A program made the position numbers and the translations under genes. The notes beneath the pieces are model-generated. The model had not been told where the DNA came from. It did not search any database and saw nothing but the letters and a program-made list of their open reading frames with translations. From contig BFEA01000196.1 in assembly GCA_003427395.1 (NCBI GenBank), forward strand, positions 1,768,468 through 1,791,733: 23,266 nt of DNA, written 5' to 3'. Numbering within the stretch: the first letter of the stretch is position 1; each line of letters begins with the position of its first letter. Below, one piece after another: positions 19,923 through 23,266 of this stretch. The DNA is from Chara braunii. Its lineage: Eukaryota > Streptophyta > Charophyceae > Charales > Characeae.

Positions 19923-20282
19923 TACCATTTCATCAAATTTGACATTTTTTATTTTTTGAACGAAATTGAAACGAAGTTTTGTTAATTTTTTTTGTCGAAA
20001 AGTCGTCTAAATTTTTCTGCTTTTGACGGTCCAGCATTTCTAAAACGTTGGACCCCCTGGATATATCAGGACTAAGGTTGAGACCAGATACATCCACGGG
20101 GGACAGGCTGGATGTACTTGGTTTCAAGTTGGGTCCAGATACATATAGGGGGTCCAGCGTTTTAAAAACGCCGAACCCTAAAGAGCAGCAAATTTATACT
20201 GAGTTTCCGACCGAAAAAGTTGAAAAAACTTCGTTTCGATTTCGTTCAAAAAAATAAAAATGTCCATTTTGACGAAATCGTA
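19923..20282. mobile_element. 360-bp foldback (near-palindromic) element
   Basis: The left arm (19923-20095) and right arm (20110-20282) are inverted copies of about 173 bp around a 14-bp loop (20096-20109), with the centre of symmetry near 20102. Matching words include GAACGAAATTGAAACGAAGT (left) with ACTTCGTTTCGATTTCGTTC (right), and GTTGGACCCCCTGGATATAT with the GGGGGTCCAGCGTTTTA region. Similarity is roughly 75% by eye, and highest at the tips. Open frames on the two strands encode similar peptides because of the symmetry. There is no transposase, and no target-site duplication was resolved. Confidence 0.85.
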
Positions 20283-20383
20283 GTTCTCTCGCATTCGATC
20301 AACCCCTCTCGCTTCCTCACCTGTCCTTGCCTTTTTAGTTTCTCACTCTTTATCTCTTACCCTCTATGATCTTCATCTTTTCC

Positions 20384-20783
20384 TGCGTTGCCACTTGTAT
20401 GCACCCTCGTACAAGTACGGATTCGTACTTTTGTACTCATACGCTACTTGTACGTTAGGGACTCTGTACGAGTGTTTTTTTTTTTTTAATCGACTATTGT
20501 TTTTATTTGTTTTCTCAAATTCTTACAAGAATGAAGATGATGCTCGGTCAAATCTTGTTTATTTTGTGCTCTTGCATCACATTTGTTTTTTCGAATTTTT
20601 TTGATGAACTTTTTTTTTTTTTTTCGCTTTTTCGTACGGGGAAGTACAAGACGTACAAGGAAGTGAAACACGTACAGGTTCCCGTACAGGTTCTCGTACA
20701 GGTTCCCGTACAGATCCCGTACACATATTACCTGTACGTTTCATACGGAAACGCCCCGTACGTGTACATTACGCAACGTAGAT
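20384..20783 (+). repeat. GTAC-rich module, copy 2, with a 12-bp tandem repeat
   Basis: TGCGTTGCCA opens at 20384, followed by the GTAC-rich ~90 bp shared with the window ends and a T13 run at 20475-20487. A second GTAC-rich block follows at 20637-20770, with about four 12-bp units of CGTACAGGTTCC at 20671-20722. The stretch closes with ACGCAACGTAG (20773-20783), which is inverted relative to the opening (CTGCGTTGC versus CTACGTTGC). This could be a ~400-bp element with short terminal inverted repeats. Confidence 0.55.
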
Positions 20784-20854
20784 CTTTTCACTCGCTTGGC
20801 GTCGATTTTTTTCGTTTCAAACTTCTTGCGAACCATTTCTCTTACTTCCAATTT

Positions 20855-22860
20855 GAAGTTATGTTTAAAAATAATAATTTAAATTTAAAAAATTGAAGTG
20901 ATAAAATTTTAACCAAATTACTCTAATCGAGTTTTCCTCAGGCGGTTTCGCCCATAGAGGGTCTAAAAAATTTCGGAGCAACGAACCGTCCGACTTTGAT
21001 CCCGATGATTACCAGTCAAAAAAGTTCGGATTCCGAGATAAAATTAAAGCAACTTTAAAAGTTTTTTTTTTTTTTAATATGTTTTCATTTTTACAAGTTT
21101 TCCTACGCACGTAGCTTGTCTATTCCGGCAAAAGAAAAGAACCGTTTACATGAGAGACATAATACCAAAATGTTTTGAGCGTTCATATGATAGACAGAAT
21201 AACAAAAAAATTATACTAAGTTACTTAGACATTAAAAAAATAATAATAATAATTTAAACTGTAACTGTTACGTCGCATGCCGATTGTGTTCGATGTCGGT
21301 TTTCCTTGAAAAATATTGTAAAAGTTCGGGAAATTCTCCCAAACAACTTTGCCCTCGAACAAGGTTCATAAATTTCGCTCCCATATTCAGTTATAAAATT
21401 AAAGAGTTAGACAAAATTTCTCAACAGAACTGAAAAGAAAAAAAAACAATAAAATTCATTAAGCTTTGGTGCACAGTTTTGACCACCAAAGTCTCATAAT
21501 TTTCGGAGCAGCGATACGATCATCTTTGATCTGATTTGTTTCGCCCAAAGATGACCGTATTACGTGATTTAAAAAAATTTATAAAAAAATAAATCAAAAT
21601 AATTGAATATTAAGTCAACTAGCTAAAGTTTTATAGTTTAAGGCTTTGTAGTTATGTGTATTTTCCGCTTGCGCACCCCCGTTTGATGGAGAAGGCCGAG
21701 GCCTTGGAGGTGTTATCCCCTCCCCGACAACGACACGAATGTTGTGAGGAAACCCGAGGAGAGGGCCCTGTGCGTCGCCGAATCCAGTGGCAGCGACGTC
21801 ATGGTTTGTCACCCCGTGTGCCCACTTCAACAGTTCTGTGCACTGTAACAAGGGTGGGTGGTTTTATTGCCCCTCTCACACCCCCTTTAAAAATTATACC
21901 CTTATGTTTCCCTGAAGAGTGACCAGGAAAAGCATCTCCCGCTGCTCATCACATAAACTTCATCCGTAATTCCCTGTTGTAGCAACTGCAAACATAATAA
22001 AATGGTACATATCACTGCTAAGGTTGGTAAGATGTTGCAGAACTCTCAAATCTGAATTTTTTTCGGTCAAAAGTGTCAATTTATAGAGTGAAGCCCAATC
22101 TAGTTTCCGATTGCTCATGTGAAAGGGGCTCCTCTCAATTTATCATCATGTATGAAAAATATAAGAAAATTTTCTCTAATTATCCTTTTCTTGATGATAT
22201 TCCAATCGTTTTGTAGAAAAGGTTTCTTGACTCTCTTAGTTTTTTTTCCAACCCATCTCAGTATCGTCAGGTTCAAGAAGGGTGCAGAGGAGATCTCTCT
22301 CTCGCCATTCTCCCTCAGACATTTTCTAATTTTTTTTTTGACTTCACCAACGCCAGGTCTGACGCAAGTTTCGTTTGAGAAGTATCTTCCTGCACCTTTG
22401 GCCCGGGCACATGAAGTATACATTGCGATTTATCTCACTTATTGACATCCCTTTTGCTCACTTCGCTGTTCACATACTCGTTTTCACTCACACAGTCGCG
22501 TTCACTCATGCACCCTGACTGTGCTTGAAACATTTGCACTCGAGCAACAAGCACGCGGAAGGCGCTGCTGCTCAACAATAGTTTTTTCACGAAAGAGGTT
22601 AACATGAGCGCATTTTCAGCACAAACGAACAAATACCTGATCGAAGCGGTTTCCCAGTCAATGGGGAATAATGACAATGAATTTTCTATTAGTACATGAA
22701 AATGTGCACGGTCATTTTCAACACTTGCACGTGCTCTTACTCCCCCACGCACACACACTAGCTGACTCACATTCCTTTTTTCTTTCACGTTCTTCCTCTC
22801 TCACTCGCACAAGCTTCACCTGACTCAATCCTCTCTCTCTCAGCTAAAATGCGTAAGCGG
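20855..22860 (+). repeat. long dispersed repeat, copy C (5' extension and body)
   Basis: Matches copy B from 16127 without the ~314-bp insertion, and copy A from 4485. It has the single GC-rich segment (21670-21830) that copy B shows twice around the adapter, so it serves as the uninterrupted reference. The later parts share CGATTGCTCATGTGAAAG, the polypyrimidine run ending CCCATCTCAG (22253-22262), CAACGCCAGGTC and GTTTCCCAGTCAATGGGGAA with the other copies. No shared open frame is seen. Confidence 0.78.
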
Positions 22861-22864
22861 ACCA

Positions 22865-23145
22865 ATTAGCGGCTCAATTTTAATTGATCCACCAAGCCGA
22901 TAAACCAACTCGATTTGAGTGAACCAGTGAGCAAATCAAAAGACTCGATTTGAGTGAATCAATGAACCAATCAACAGACTCATTTTTTAGTGAACCACTG
23001 AGCCAATTAACAAGCTCAATTTAAATTGAACTAGAGTCAATCAACAGTCTAGATTTGAGTGAACAAGTGAACCAATCAACAAGCTCAATTTTAAGTGAAC
23101 CACTGAGTCAATCAACATGGTTGATTTAGAGTGAACTAGTGAACA
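22865..23145 (+). repeat. 36-bp minisatellite (copy C), truncated
   Basis: About seven to eight units of the same family as copies A and B. The array stops mid-unit (GAACTAGTGAACA) where the GTAC module begins at 23146. The ~70-bp hairpin satellite present in copies A and B is absent, consistent with insertion or breakage at this point. Confidence 0.85.
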
Positions 23146-23231
23146 TGCGTTGCCACTTTCACGCACCCTCGTACAATTACAGATTCGTACTCTTGTACTC
23201 GTACGCTACTCTTACGTTAGGGACCCCATAC

Positions 23232-23266
<35 letters not shown>
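23146..23266 (+). repeat. GTAC-rich module, copy 3, with terminal poly(T)
   Basis: TGCGTTGCCACTT opens the module, followed by the GTACTCGTACG-rich sequence also seen at 20384. It ends in a T31 run at 23235-23265 and a single A at the window edge. It is the inverted counterpart of 1-82. Confidence 0.75.

Noticed and set aside
19933-20257. Two small frames encoding similar Ser/Lys-rich peptides on opposite strands
   Set aside because: The similarity comes from the palindromic foldback element and not from a duplicated gene.

Overview
This window looks like eukaryotic, intergenic, repeat-dominated DNA of roughly 40% GC. The longest open frame is only 134 codons and I recognise no intact host gene, tRNA or rRNA. 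It has long homopolymer tracts, decayed minisatellites, nested non-autonomous insertions and one heavily mutated Ty3/gypsy retrotransposon. The retrotransposon has an F-L-D-D reverse-transcriptase box and a 'MPKG' integrase style. I associate these with lineages from fungi and from seed-free plants or streptophyte algae, but I cannot choose a host from this sequence alone.

Layout: 1-82 is an inverted copy of a GTAC-rich module that recurs at 20384 and 23146. 83-2440 is gene-free and contains two tRNA-promoter-like relics. 2445-3290 is a decayed array of a 'CAATGTGGCTTCGGT' motif. 3495-3865 carries a hairpin-bearing repeat. 4485-6560 is copy A of a long dispersed repeat whose 3' end is a 36-bp minisatellite, followed by a ~70-bp hairpin satellite. 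6561-9750 holds no recognisable gene. 9755-15330, on the minus strand, is the relic retrotransposon. From its 5' end (high coordinates) it shows possible gag, protease, linker, reverse transcriptase, RNase H, integrase zinc finger, integrase core and a GPY/F-type C-terminal module. 15415-15815 is a TTCGAA-rich minisatellite.

16127-19870 is copy B of the long repeat. It is interrupted by a ~314-bp insertion, by a 414-bp element with terminal inverted repeats that sits inside its minisatellite, and by an evident assembly artefact. The artefact, at 17378-17415, is a 38-bp back-to-back Tn5/Nextera mosaic-end junction flanked by a perfect 185-bp duplication. 19923-20282 is a 360-bp foldback (near-palindromic) element. 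20384-20783 is a GTAC-rich module. 20855-23145 is copy C of the long repeat, truncated by the third GTAC module and a terminal T31.

Nothing here forms a working pathway. The interest lies in the synthetic adapter junction, the layered insertions in one repeat family, compensatory changes in satellite hairpins, and the inverted GTAC modules at the two ends of the window.
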